Of a DNA stretch of 32,580 nt, positions 9,280 to 17,232 are shown piece after piece. The notes under the pieces were generated by a model. It was not told the DNA's origin. It made no database searches and saw nothing but the letters and a program-made list of their open reading frames with translations. The stretch is from an uncultured Acidobacteriota bacterium. GTDB taxonomy: Bacteria > Acidobacteriota > Vicinamibacteria > Marinacidobacterales > SMYC01. The translations under genes were made by a program, and so were the position numbers. Position 1 is the first letter of the stretch, and each line of letters starts with the position of its first letter. Location of the stretch: assembly GCA_947259165.1 (NCBI GenBank), contig CAMYKY010000029.1, forward strand, positions 1 to 32,580. Direction: 5' to 3'.

Positions 9280-9291
9280 ATATCTAGATAT
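9280..9291. other. Perfect 12-bp palindrome, possible operator
   Basis: ATATCTAGATAT is a perfect palindrome in an AT-rich patch between the stop of the DUF4097-type gene and the start of the PQQ propeller gene (both minus strand). It could be a repressor site for the propeller gene, but it lies about 150 bases from the start and no repeat copy was seen. Confidence 0.25.
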
Positions 9292-9364
9292 ACCGTCGTC
9301 ATCACGCCTTGCCAGCCCCCAAAATGGCCTCGCGATTTGCGCAACGAATATCTGTTACAGCCCA

Positions 9365-10099
9365 CTAGTTCGGCAGAATCTTCACCGAACCGTTCACCGT
9401 CTCGATCTCGAACGAGCCACCGCCGTTGCCAAAGCTTCCGCGCATGTGACGTCGGCTGACGCGTTCGAGGTTCGTTGGGAAATCGACGTTGATGCTCCCG
9501 TTGACGGTGTTGGCTTCGAAGTCGCCGCCGGCGTCGGAGGGGAGGTACACCCGTACCGTTCCGTTGACGGTCTTGAACGTATGGCTGCCGTCCGTCGCGC
9601 ACGCATAGCGTGCCCGGATGCTGCCGTTGGTCGTCTTGGCTTCGATCTCACCGACGATGTCTTCGACCTTGAGGCTTCCGTTCGTCGACTTGGCGATGAC
9701 GTGCCCGTGGATGCCTTCGATGGTCACGGATCCGTTCGCGGTGGAAACGCTCACATTGGCCTCGGCCGGCATCGAAATGATGTAGCTGACCTTGCCGCTG
9801 TTGTTGCGGCGGCGGTGGACTGTCTCGACGCTGACCGAGTCGCCCGACCCGTCGATGACGATCTCGATGTCCTCCAGATGCGCTTCGGACTTGGCCACTT
9901 TCTCCGCCTCGATGCGGACGGTGCCTTCGTTCCACGTCTTGATGTGGATGCTGCCGTTGCTGTTTTCGATCTCGAAGCTGCCGCCCGCCGAAAAGGGAAT
10001 GTCCCGCTCGAAATCCTCGCGGACTTTGGCGGAAGCGTCGGTCGAAAGTGTCACGAAAGCGACGGCGAGCGCAGTGCAAAGCCCTAACAACTGTTTCAT
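9365..10099 (-). CDS. Secreted DUF4097-type beta-repeat protein (putative adhesin)
   Basis: A 244-residue protein with a signal peptide (MKQLLGLCTALAVAFVTLSTDASA). It then has about eight short beta repeats built around a T/S-x-NGS core: IENSNGSIHI, STANGSVTIE, KSTNGSLKVE, KTTNGSIRAR, KTVNGTVRVY, NTVNGSINVD, ETVNGSVKIL. This is the pattern of the DUF4097/putative auto-transporter adhesin head-like families, which fold as a solenoid of beta strands outside the cytoplasm. The function is unknown. ATG start at 10099 with AAGGAG upstream. The threonine dehydratase-like gene ends 84 bases upstream on the same strand, so the two may be co-transcribed. Confidence 0.8.
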   Translation of the reverse strand: MKQLLGLCTALAVAFVTLSTDASAKVREDFERDIPFSAGGSFEIENSNGSIHIKTWNEGTVRIEAEKVAKSEAHLEDIEIVIDGSGDSVSVETVHRRRNNSGKVSYIISMPAEANVSVSTANGSVTIEGIHGHVIAKSTNGSLKVEDIVGEIEAKTTNGSIRARYACATDGSHTFKTVNGTVRVYLPSDAGGDFEANTVNGSINVDFPTNLERVSRRHMRGSFGNGGGSFEIETVNGSVKILPN

Positions 10100-10183
10100 C
10101 GAAGTCTCCTTTGTCTCCTGCCGTCGGCCCTAAGCCGGATCAGGCGAACTTGCTTTGTTAGACGGAAGGATGGGCCCGAAGGT

Positions 10184-11146
10184 TCACACGAAGTCGGGGA
10201 GAGTTCCGTCGGTCAGAATAGCGGCTAATTTATTAGCATCGATGCTGCCCCCGGTGACGATCGCGACCGAGCGGCCGCGCTCAGACGGGCTCTCCTGTAG
10301 CGCGGCGACGGTGGCGAGGGCGCCAGAGGCTTCGGTGATGATTTTCTGGTCCAGTGCGAGCCCGCGGACCATGCCTTTCACGTCCGGCTCCGAGACGAGC
10401 CGGGTCCCATCCGCGATCTCCTGCAGGAGCGGGAACATCTCCTCGGTCATATAGGGCACGGCGACTCCGTCGCAAATCGTGTCGCAGTCCACGGCGATAG
10501 GCCTGCCCGTTTTCAGGCTTTCGTGGAAAGCGGGGCATCCCTCCGGCTCGACCGCGACGACACGCACCTCCGGGCGAGCCGCCTTGATGGCGCTGCCCAC
10601 GCCGGCCATGAGACCACCGCCGCCGACAGGGATGTAGACAGAGTCGACGTGCTCGAGGTCCTCGAGAATTTCGAGTCCCAGGCTTCCGTGCCCCGTCATC
10701 ACGTGCGGGTTGGTCCATGGATGGATAAACGTATAGGGCTCGTTCTCCCAACCGTTCTCTTTCAGATAGCGAAACACTTCCGCGACCGGAACGAGGACGG
10801 GCTCACCGCCGTACGCCCGCACTGCATCGATCTTGGTCTGCGGCGCCGTTTCCGGCATCACGCTGCGGGCGGTCATGCCGAAGTGCCTCGCCGACCACGC
10901 AAGCGCTTGTGCGGTATTCCCCGCACTCACCGTGCTCACGCCTCGAGCCCGCTCGTCATCCGATAACGCGGCAACGGCGTTGAAGACGCCGCGCAGCTTG
11001 AACGAGCCCACGGGTTGAAACGTCTCGAGCTTCAAGTGAACGTCGGTGTCGCCAAAGCGCTCGTGAAGGGGGACGAGCGGCGTGTGCCGGACCACGCTCT
11101 TGGTACGCTCGCGGGCTTCGCGGATCGCTTCGAGAGTGGGGAGCAT
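10184..11146 (-). CDS. PLP-dependent threonine/serine dehydratase-like enzyme
   Basis: A 320-residue cytoplasmic enzyme of the threonine ammonia-lyase/serine racemase type (fold-type II PLP). The PLP Lys is Lys50 in GSFKLRG. The phosphate-binding glycine loop is PVGGGGLMAGVGSAIK near residue 175. The C-terminal GGSIDANKLAAI is also typical. It would deaminate threonine to 2-oxobutanoate or serine to pyruvate. The length without an ACT domain fits a catabolic or racemase-like enzyme rather than a feedback-inhibited biosynthetic IlvA. The ATG at 11146 has no ribosome-binding site in the available space: a TAGAAT box ends only 8 bases upstream, which suggests a leaderless message. Confidence 0.87.
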   Translation of the reverse strand: MLPTLEAIREARERTKSVVRHTPLVPLHERFGDTDVHLKLETFQPVGSFKLRGVFNAVAALSDDERARGVSTVSAGNTAQALAWSARHFGMTARSVMPETAPQTKIDAVRAYGGEPVLVPVAEVFRYLKENGWENEPYTFIHPWTNPHVMTGHGSLGLEILEDLEHVDSVYIPVGGGGLMAGVGSAIKAARPEVRVVAVEPEGCPAFHESLKTGRPIAVDCDTICDGVAVPYMTEEMFPLLQEIADGTRLVSEPDVKGMVRGLALDQKIITEASGALATVAALQESPSERGRSVAIVTGGSIDANKLAAILTDGTLPDFV

Positions 11147-11154
11147 CGCTGGCG

Positions 11155-11160
11155 ATTCTA
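11155..11160 (-). promoter_or_regulatory. -10 box placing the dehydratase start at or near +1
   Basis: TAGAAT on the minus strand, 8 bases upstream of the ATG at 11146. An overlapping TATAGA is an alternative. No Shine-Dalgarno fits between box and start, so translation is probably leaderless. Confidence 0.4.
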
Positions 11161-11234
11161 TAGGATGGCGTAAGCTCCGGCGCGACGCTTCGGCTCAGGA
11201 CCTCAGCCGTCGGCCCGCTCGGCTAGAACAAACG

Positions 11235-11303
11235 GTGGACAAGCGCACCGACGTCAGGGCTTTCGGTGCGATGCTTTACGAATCCCTGACGGCAAGTCGT
11301 TGA
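11235..11303 (+). pseudogene. Remnant of a Ser/Thr protein kinase domain
   Basis: The frame reads VDKRTDVRAFGAMLYESLTASR followed by TGA (residues given in two pieces here only: VDKRTDVRAFGAM, LYESLTASR). This matches the conserved Hanks-kinase block after the APE motif, usually VDxRxDIWAFGxxLYEMLTGxR, with several substitutions including the Trp. Upstream residues of the same frame (ASAQDLSRRPARLEQ) only faintly recall the SPEQ region, and nothing of the rest of the kinase is present. It has no start or promoter of its own. I read it as the decayed scar of a kinase gene. Confidence 0.6.
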
Positions 11304-11306
11304 TCC

Positions 11307-11495
11307 TCACGAGCTCTCTCGGTTCTCTATGCGGGAGAGAATCGTTACCAGGAGCACGACCGCAGCGGCGGCGTGAACCAGCGTGGCGGAGGTCGCGATG
11401 TCGCCACCTAGAGTCCTCGCCACGACAGCGCCGAGCCCCGAGCAAACGATAGAGACACCGACACCCGTCAGCGGGCCAAGAAGTTTGGACGACAT
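11307..11495 (-). CDS. Small two-helix membrane protein
   Basis: A 62-residue hydrophobic protein with two likely TM helices (residues about 5-28 and 35-54) and a charged C-terminus SRIENRESS. I do not recognise the family. It is taken as real because the ATG at 11495 is preceded by AGGAGGG at proper distance and by an extended -10, TGTTAGAAT, at 11542-11550. It is divergent from the YjiH-like gene, and its stop lies next to the kinase relic. Confidence 0.6.
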   Translation of the reverse strand: MSSKLLGPLTGVGVSIVCSGLGAVVARTLGGDIATSATLVHAAAAVVLLVTILSRIENRESS

Positions 11496-11541
11496 AGAAT
11501 TTCCCTCCTAGAGTGATCGCTTCTGGCGATCGTGGTCTCGA

Positions 11542-11550
11542 ATTCTAACA
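11542..11550 (-). promoter_or_regulatory. Extended -10 promoter of the small membrane protein
   Basis: On the minus strand the nine bases TGTTAGAAT are identical to the element in front of hppA at 1780-1788. The distance to the ATG at 11495 leaves a leader of roughly 40 bases that includes AGGAGGG. Confidence 0.45.
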
Positions 11551-11577
11551 GATGAGGATTGTCGGAGAACGATTCTG

Positions 11578-11583
11578 TATGAT
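11578..11583 (+). promoter_or_regulatory. -10 box giving a leaderless start for the YjiH-like gene
   Basis: TATGAT stands 6 bases before the GTG at 11590. No Shine-Dalgarno lies within 15 bases, so the GTG probably is the transcript's first codon. A good -35 was not found. Confidence 0.4.
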
Positions 11584-11589
11584 TCTGCA

Positions 11590-12873
11590 GTGCGCGTCGT
11601 TCGCTTTGCCGTCTCGTTCGTTCTTGGGTTTGCGTTCTTCTTGCTACCGATACCGGTAGGCGATCGTTTCACGGTTCCGTTCGACGTCGTCGTTCAGTGG
11701 ATTGTCGGAGGCGCGCCAGGTCTAGTCGGACTCTACTGTTTGGTTCTCATCGCTATAGGAGCGAAGGCGTCCGTCGCTTCTTATCGAACCACTCCGTTCC
11801 TGACTACGGCACGGGTGGTTGCCGTGCCGCTCGCGCTCGCCTACATCTTTAGTGTGGGTCCGAAGTTTCTCCTGGATCCCGGGGTGCGGGATCTCATGTG
11901 GTCGACGCTCGTCTTCTCCGTCGGCGTGATCGTCCCCATCGGTGCAGCGCTCCTGGTGCTTTTCGTCGAGTACGGCGTCCTCGATTTCATCGGAACGTTG
12001 ATGCGACCCATCATGCGCCCACTCTTTCGGCTTCCGGGACGCTCGGCGCTCGACAGTCTCACGTCGTGGGTCGGAAGCTACTCGGTTGGCCTCTATTTGA
12101 CACGCAAGTTGCTGGAGGACGGTTTCTACACCCGTCGTGAGGCGTACACGATTGTCACCTGTTTTTCGACAGTCAGCATCGGCTTTGTCGCGGTGGTCGC
12201 ACAAACGCTTGAACTCCTGCACCTGTTCCCGTTGATTTTCTTGATCTATTTCGTGACGGTGTATTGGATGACGGCGCTTTTCGCTCGCTTGTGGCCGCTT
12301 TCGAGTACACCCGACGACTACGTGACCGAGGGGAAACCGGAGCTTGCCACGACCGGGAGCTTGTTCTCCGCCGCGTGGCGTAACGCGCTGGCACGGGCGG
12401 AATCCGGAACGCCGTTCGCGACCACGCTCCGCCGCGGCTTTGTCGATGGGCTCGCGCTCGCATCGACGATCTTGGGGAGCATCCTCGTCGTGGGAACGAT
12501 GGCGCTTCTGATCGCTAGAGAAACACCCCTGTTCGATTTGCTGGGTCGACCGCTCGTCCCGGTGCTGAGCGCCCTCGGCCTTCCCGACGCCGAGCTCGTG
12601 GCCCCCGCCGTGCTCGTTGGTATTGCCGAGATGTACATCCCCGCACTTCTCGTTCGGGACGCATCGATTCAAGCGCGTTTTTTTATCGCGGTGCTTTCGA
12701 TCTCACAGCTGATCTTCTTCTCCGCCGTCGCGCCCATGATGATCGACATGTTCCGTAAGATCCCGGTCCGAGCCCGCGAGCTCGTCGTGATTTTTCTGAT
12801 GAGAACGGCTGTTCTCATCCCTGTTTTGGCCGGTGTCACCGCCCTCGTCGACCGGGCAGGGCTATTGAGCTAG
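11590..12873 (+). CDS. YjiH-family membrane protein with nucleoside-recognition (Gate) domains
   Basis: A 427-residue polytopic inner-membrane protein with about ten TM helices. Two halves each carry a Gate/nucleoside-recognition-like stretch. The first is around ALLVLFVEYGVLDFIGTLMR and PLFRLPGRSALDSLTSWVGS; the second is around PLFDLLGRPLVPVLSALGLP and AVLVGIAEMYIPALLV. This is the arrangement of the YjiH family. Members are thought to move ions or nucleosides, or to act in spore or envelope physiology; the substrate is unknown. The GTG at 11590 is the most plausible start: a TATGAT box is 6 bases upstream and no ribosome site is visible. It converges on the interrupted DUF4013 gene, with 8 bases between their ends. 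Confidence 0.8.
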   Translation: MRVVRFAVSFVLGFAFFLLPIPVGDRFTVPFDVVVQWIVGGAPGLVGLYCLVLIAIGAKASVASYRTTPFLTTARVVAVPLALAYIFSVGPKFLLDPGVRDLMWSTLVFSVGVIVPIGAALLVLFVEYGVLDFIGTLMRPIMRPLFRLPGRSALDSLTSWVGSYSVGLYLTRKLLEDGFYTRREAYTIVTCFSTVSIGFVAVVAQTLELLHLFPLIFLIYFVTVYWMTALFARLWPLSSTPDDYVTEGKPELATTGSLFSAAWRNALARAESGTPFATTLRRGFVDGLALASTILGSILVVGTMALLIARETPLFDLLGRPLVPVLSALGLPDAELVAPAVLVGIAEMYIPALLVRDASIQARFFIAVLSISQLIFFSAVAPMMIDMFRKIPVRARELVVIFLMRTAVLIPVLAGVTALVDRAGLLS

Positions 12874-12881
12874 CAAGTGGT

Positions 12882-13619
12882 TCATCCCGCCGTCCTCTCC
12901 GGGTCGCGGAACACCACTTCGCCCAACGCATAGGCGCCGGCGCACAGCCCCCAAAAAGTGGCGGGAAAGATACCGATACAAAACAGGAGCATCCCGAGCT
13001 GCGAGATGAAGTTGGCGACGAGGAAAACGACAATCGCCAGCAGGTAGTTCGAGAAGTTGCGTCGGATGAACGCCCAGTTGTTTTTGATCTCGAAGGCGGC
13101 CCCGAATCGCTCTTCTACCGCACAACGGGTCACGGCCGCGGGGAAGTACAACAGCACGGCCACGAAAGCGAACGACACGAAGATCATGACCGGAATGACG
13201 GCGAGGAGCATTGCTGGCGAGGGCTCGCCCTGGGATTCGCCAGCAAGCGCGACCGGAACCATGAACACGACCATCATGAGGCTAACGGGCAGGACATGGG
13301 CGAGGTACGCACCCATGACTTGAAGCCCTTCCATAAACATGCCGCCTAGGTCGTCCCACTCCGGCAGGGGATACGGCTCGCCTCGTGACGACCGCCGCAT
13401 GAGTTGCACGGCGTATCAGGCAATGTAGTTCCCGCCTACCAAGAAAATCGACAAAACGGTGAAGATCGAGCCGATCAGGATCTTCGAGACCCATTTCGGA
13501 TCTTGAAAGAAAAAAGAGAGGGCTCGTCCAAAGTCCAGTGCGGGGCCGGGCGCTGGGCCGTGCGCGGCAGTCGCCTGCGATGCAGAAGCTGGAGGTCCGT
13601 AGGGATTGGATGTGCTCAT
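12882..13619 (-). pseudogene. DUF4013-family membrane protein interrupted by an in-frame TGA
   Basis: Reading from the ATG at 13619, the frame gives a Pro/Ala-rich N-terminus, then DFGRALSFFFQDPKWVSKIL and a TM helix ending GGNYIA. A TGA follows at 13416-13418, and the same frame resumes directly with YAVQLMRRSSRGEPYPLPEW and several TM helices to 12882. The pieces together form one DUF4013-type protein of about 245 residues, whose family has Gly-Tyr where TGA-Tyr stands here. A single G-to-T change from GGA would explain it. Alternatives are reinitiation at the GTG at 13409, readthrough, or a base-call error. Other genes in the window end in TGA, so the codon is a genuine stop. Membrane protein of unknown role. 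Confidence 0.75.
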
Positions 13620-13680
13620 GATCGTAGAAGTGTAGCCGCTTTCGAACCGGGCGACCAGTCGGCATGTCTAAGGGCAGGCT

Positions 13681-15076
13681 TCAACGGCCGAGCGCGTAGA
13701 TGTACTCAGCGCTCCATCGCCGCCCACGCCGGATGCGAAACGCCAACTCTTTGGGCGTCCGAGCTGGGCTCTCCCAGCGGACACGGAGGATGTGCTGCCG
13801 GCTGAGCTCGGCGGTTGCGATGAGCTCGTGCGAGCGCGTCTTCCATCCCCAGCGATGGAAATCGCTGGTCGCGAGTTACCCACTCTAGTCGAGCAAATTC
13901 TGTGCGCGCCTCACCCCGCGAGAAGGGCCACGCTAGACGCCACGGCCCGGCGATAAAGACACTGTAAGCGTTCGACTCGGAGCCCGTGAGCTCGTCAGTC
14001 GTTTGCGCCACCTCGAAACCGAGCTGCGGTACGTTCCGCTCCCGGATTTCGGCGAGGTAGAGCGCGTCGATAGAGTCGGCAAGCTCCACCCCCGCCGGCG
14101 ACAACGAAAGTCGCTCCCTGAGCGCGCGAAGGCCGTCGATGTCGTAGACACGCCGCTCGTTGTACCCCAGCTCGTTTGCACGACGCGTTAGAGGCAGCAC
14201 GGCTTCCGCAGACTCACTGGAGCGCGCGAAGCGAAACCGCCGCCCGAAGAACGTGAGTCCGACGCGATGGTCTCGTAGAAAACGCTCCACACCGGGCTGC
14301 CACTCCTGAGACGTGCGAGCTGTGGCAACGAAATACTGGGCGAAGCGGAACGCCGCTCTCACATCGGCACGCCCTTCCGTTCGTTCGACCCTTCCCTGGA
14401 CCCGATCGAAAAAGGCGCGACCGACGAGCTCGAGGTTGGAGATACTCCAGATTGCAGCACCCCCCGCTCGGCTTCGCGTTTGGTCGAAGCCAGCCTCCGT
14501 GATAGAGGAAACCCACCGTGCCCGAGCGCAGCACCCGGGTGGGACGACCCGTCCGCGGAATCCGGCCGGTCTCGATGAACTCCTCGAGCGACGGCGGCCC
14601 ACCGCGCGAGTCGTGCCGAGAAGCGCCTCGGCGCTTCGATGCTCCCCGAAGCCGCAGGAACGAAGTCGCCAAAGATGCGCGCGTAAGTTTCGAGCACTTC
14701 GTCCCGCGTGGCGTCGTTGGTGATGGCTCGAACGAGCTCGGCGCCAGCGAATTGGCCCACGATACCCACCACATCGACCCGAGCGCGCGGGCGCCCTCAC
14801 GTATGGGATCGCGGCAAGAAAATTCGCGCCGAAGTTCTCAAACGAGATCGTCGTACGTAGCTGCTCGAAGCCGAGTTCGTACACGAGCTTCATCTGCAGG
14901 TCTACGAGTTTCGGGATGATGAGCGGAGGGGTGAAACCCGTGTTCGTCTCGAGACGGCGGAGCGGCGAGACGTTGATACCTCCGTTCACGCGGGCTACGG
15001 GAGGGCGATGCGCCGTTTGGACGAGCGCTCCCGCGGCGCCGGTGAGGCCTAATCGAAGGAAGTCGCGACGTTTCAT
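13681..15076 (-). pseudogene. Frameshifted Tat-signal protein, possibly glycosidase-like
   Basis: The ATG at 15076 starts a Tat-like signal (MKRRDFLRLGLTGAAGALVQ), followed by GINVSPLRR and LRTTISFENFGANFLAAIPYVR. The sense then leaves this frame. REGARALG is read in a second frame, and VDVVGIVGQFAGAELVRA with NDATRDEVLETYARIFGDF in a third, with shifts near 14797 and 14779. Further changes occur between about 14640 and 14550. Good sequence (AAIWSISNLELVGRAFFDRV onward) then runs in the first frame to about 13866. There another shift leads into DFHRWGWKTRSHELIATAEL, with the true end ALGR-TGA at 13681. At least five indels are needed. The N-terminal part recalls TIM-barrel glycosidases, but no catalytic residues can be named. 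It is either a decaying gene or an error-rich assembly stretch. Confidence 0.7.
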
Positions 15077-15343
15077 GGAAAGAAAGGGTGGCGTGATTCC
15101 TACTGTAGCGCAATGGTCGGTCCCGTTTTGGGCGCTGGGTCACAGACAGCTTTCGCGCATTCGTTGAACGATGTTGACCCATTGGATCCGATTCGCGAAG
15201 GCCGAAGGGTTCGGCGGAAATTCCTGTGCACGTTTGCGCAAGAACAGTGGCTGCGGGGGCATGAACCGAGGCCACGTCATCTGATAGCGAAATCAAATAT
15301 CATGCTCGTCGAGAACTTCCAGTCAACAGGCGGAGGATGGCGC

Positions 15344-15775
15344 ATGGCCGATGTTTTGCATGACTTTCCCATCAAAGCTTCACTCGAGCAGGTCTTTCAG
15401 GCGGTGAGCACTCCGGCCGGACTGGACGAGTGGTGGACCAAGACGTCGGCTGGAGATCCGTCCGAAGGGGTGGAGTACGAGCTGAGGTTCGGTCCCGGCT
15501 ATGATTGGCGCGGGCGTGTGACTCGTTGCGTTCCGAATTCTGAGTTCGAGCTCGAGCTGGTCGACGCGGACGACGACTGGAAGGGGAGTCGCGTCGGGGT
15601 TCGTCTCGAAGCGCGAGATGGCAGCACGTGGGTCCAGTTTCGGCACAGAGGTTGGCCAAACGCGAACGAGCACTACCGCATCTCGAACTGCTGCTGGGCG
15701 ATGTATCTCCGAGTCATGCGCCGCTACCTCGAGCACGGCGAATCCGTGGCGTACGAAAACCGCCTCGACGTGTGA
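15344..15775 (+). CDS. SRPBCC/AHSA1-like (START-fold) protein
   Basis: A 143-residue soluble protein starting MADVLHDFPIKASLEQVFQA. It continues with STPAGLDEWWTK, FRHRGWPNANEHYRISNCCW and a C-terminal helix. This is the layout of the polyketide-cyclase/AHSA1-like SRPBCC fold, a helix-grip hydrophobic pocket. The ligand is unknown. The ATG at 15344 is chosen over a frame opening at 15113 because GGAGG at 15332-15336 is 7 bases upstream and the domain begins there. The stop TGA overlaps the ATG of the esterase gene by one base (TGATG), so the two are translationally coupled. Confidence 0.82.
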   Translation: MADVLHDFPIKASLEQVFQAVSTPAGLDEWWTKTSAGDPSEGVEYELRFGPGYDWRGRVTRCVPNSEFELELVDADDDWKGSRVGVRLEARDGSTWVQFRHRGWPNANEHYRISNCCWAMYLRVMRRYLEHGESVAYENRLDV

Positions 15776-16707
15776 TGCTGCGCTCGCGCTTGGCCGCAGC
15801 CGTCGCGTTCGTGGTCTTCGCCGGCTGCGGTCGTGGTAGTGAAATCTCGAATTCTCCAGATGCACAAAGCCCTTCGACGGCGGCGGTCACAGTCGCGGGG
15901 AGCGAGCTCCACCACATCGAGAGCCAGAGCGTGGGCGATACGCTCCGTGTGTCCATAGGACTTCCGTCTTCCTATCAGAGCTCCGAAAACCGTTACCCGG
16001 TCGTCTATGCTCTCGATGCCAACGCTTGGGGCTGGTTCGGCTCCTACACCGAGATAGCCCGTGTCGCCGCGGCCGTCGAGAAGCTGCCGGAGGTCATCGT
16101 CGTGGGTATTGGCTATGACCGGCCTGTCAGTGAGGTCTTGGCCCTTCGGGCTCGCGATCTCACACCGGTACAATCTGACGAGCACGACGCGCGCATCCGT
16201 GAGCTCACCCCCGGTCTCCCGGACTCGGTCGTCTCCGGCGGCGCCGATGCGTTTTTGGCGTTTCTCCGCGACGAGCTCGCGCCCTTCGTCGAGTCTCGCT
16301 ACCGGGTCGACCCTTCGCGGCGCGTGCTCTTTGGCCATTCTTTCGGTGGGTTGTTCGCTCTTCATGTGCTGTTTCGCGAGCCGGCCGCCTTCACCGACTA
16401 CATCATTGGGTCTCCTTCGATCTGGTACGCGGATGAGGTGAGCTTCGCGAGTGAGCAAGCCTACGCGGACGAAAACGAGGATCTTCCCGTCAAAGCATTT
16501 CTCACCGTCGGCTCTCTCGAGGAGCGAAAAGAAGATGCGCGGAGCCGCGACCTCGCCATGGTGTCGAACGTTGTCGAGCTTTCGCGGCGCCTGAAATCAC
16601 GCGGCTACTCCGGGCTCGAGCTCGAGACCGTGATCTTCGACGGCGAGACGCACAACGGAGTGGTCCCGCCCACCTTTGGTCGCGGATTGCGATACGTGTT
16701 TCGGTGA
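15775..16707 (+). CDS. Lipoprotein alpha/beta-hydrolase, esterase-D/enterochelin-esterase type
   Basis: A 310-residue lipoprotein: signal MLRSRLAAAVAFVVFAGCGRG with lipobox FAGC, so it is probably anchored to a membrane facing the periplasm. The body is a putative-esterase (PF00756-like) fold. YPVVYALDANAWGW lies near the start, the nucleophile elbow GHSFGG carries the catalytic Ser, and DGETHNGV near the C-terminus carries the His. PEVIVVGIGYDRP is also typical of IroE/Fes-like and S-formylglutathione-hydrolase-like esterases. The substrate is not determined, and nothing around it speaks of siderophores. The start overlaps the SRPBCC stop codon by one base. Confidence 0.87.
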   Translation: MLRSRLAAAVAFVVFAGCGRGSEISNSPDAQSPSTAAVTVAGSELHHIESQSVGDTLRVSIGLPSSYQSSENRYPVVYALDANAWGWFGSYTEIARVAAAVEKLPEVIVVGIGYDRPVSEVLALRARDLTPVQSDEHDARIRELTPGLPDSVVSGGADAFLAFLRDELAPFVESRYRVDPSRRVLFGHSFGGLFALHVLFREPAAFTDYIIGSPSIWYADEVSFASEQAYADENEDLPVKAFLTVGSLEERKEDARSRDLAMVSNVVELSRRLKSRGYSGLELETVIFDGETHNGVVPPTFGRGLRYVFR

Positions 16708-16742
16708 TTGGAAATCTGTTCGCCGTGGGCCGTTGACCCGAG

Positions 16743-17111
16743 TCAGCGGAGGTCGCGGCCGAAGGGGAGTAGGGCCAGCGGGATGAGCTTCACGTGCTGG
16801 ACTGCGAACGGGATGCCGATGATGGTGATCGCCAGGATGAGTGCCGAGCCGGCGTGAGCGATCGCGATCTCCCAGCCGAATAGAAGAATCCAAATCACAT
16901 TAAAGATGATGCGAAGCGTACTGTTCGAGTCCTCGAGCTCGACGATCTCCTTGCCGAACGGCGTCAGGGTCGCGACGCCGATTTTCATCGTCTGGATGCC
17001 GAACGGGATGCCAATGATGGTGAGACAGATCAGTAGTCCTCCAATAATGTAGCCGAGCCCCGCGATGAGTCCGCCGAAGATCAGCCAAAGAATATTTCCA
17101 AGTAGGCTCAT
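16743..17111 (-). CDS. yccF: YccF-family inner membrane protein
   Basis: A 122-residue protein with two YccF domains in tandem. Each has a hydrophobic helix followed by the signature LTIIGIPFGIQTMKIG (first half) or ITIIGIPFAVQHVKLIPLA (second half), then a short LTPFGK/LLPFGR motif. About four TM segments. Its function is unknown; the family is widespread. ATG at 17111 with GGAGGG upstream. It converges with the esterase gene, 35 bases between stops. Confidence 0.92.
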   Translation of the reverse strand: MSLLGNILWLIFGGLIAGLGYIIGGLLICLTIIGIPFGIQTMKIGVATLTPFGKEIVELEDSNSTLRIIFNVIWILLFGWEIAIAHAGSALILAITIIGIPFAVQHVKLIPLALLPFGRDLR

Positions 17112-17232
17112 TCACGCCCTCCTTCAGTAAGTAGTACTCCCGAGCGGTGCCAGAAGTTCAACGATTATTCGGGGTTGTTGGGTGGCGTGCAACTTGGTCC
17201 GGATCTGATTTCCGTGCTAGCGTCGCCACGAG

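Noticed and set aside
9035..10087. Plus-strand frame of 350 codons
   Set aside because: Antisense to the DUF4097-type protein; its repeats are just the complement of the TNGS repeats.
11722..12672. Minus-strand frame of 316 codons
   Set aside because: Antisense to the YjiH-like gene, hydrophilic low-complexity composition, no motifs.
13416..13418. TGA recoded as Gly (as in SR1/Gracilibacteria)
   Set aside because: Many intact genes in the window stop at TGA, so a changed code does not fit.
15113..15343. Longer N-terminus of the SRPBCC protein
   Set aside because: The extension has no domain character, and the ATG at 15344 has a good GGAGG.
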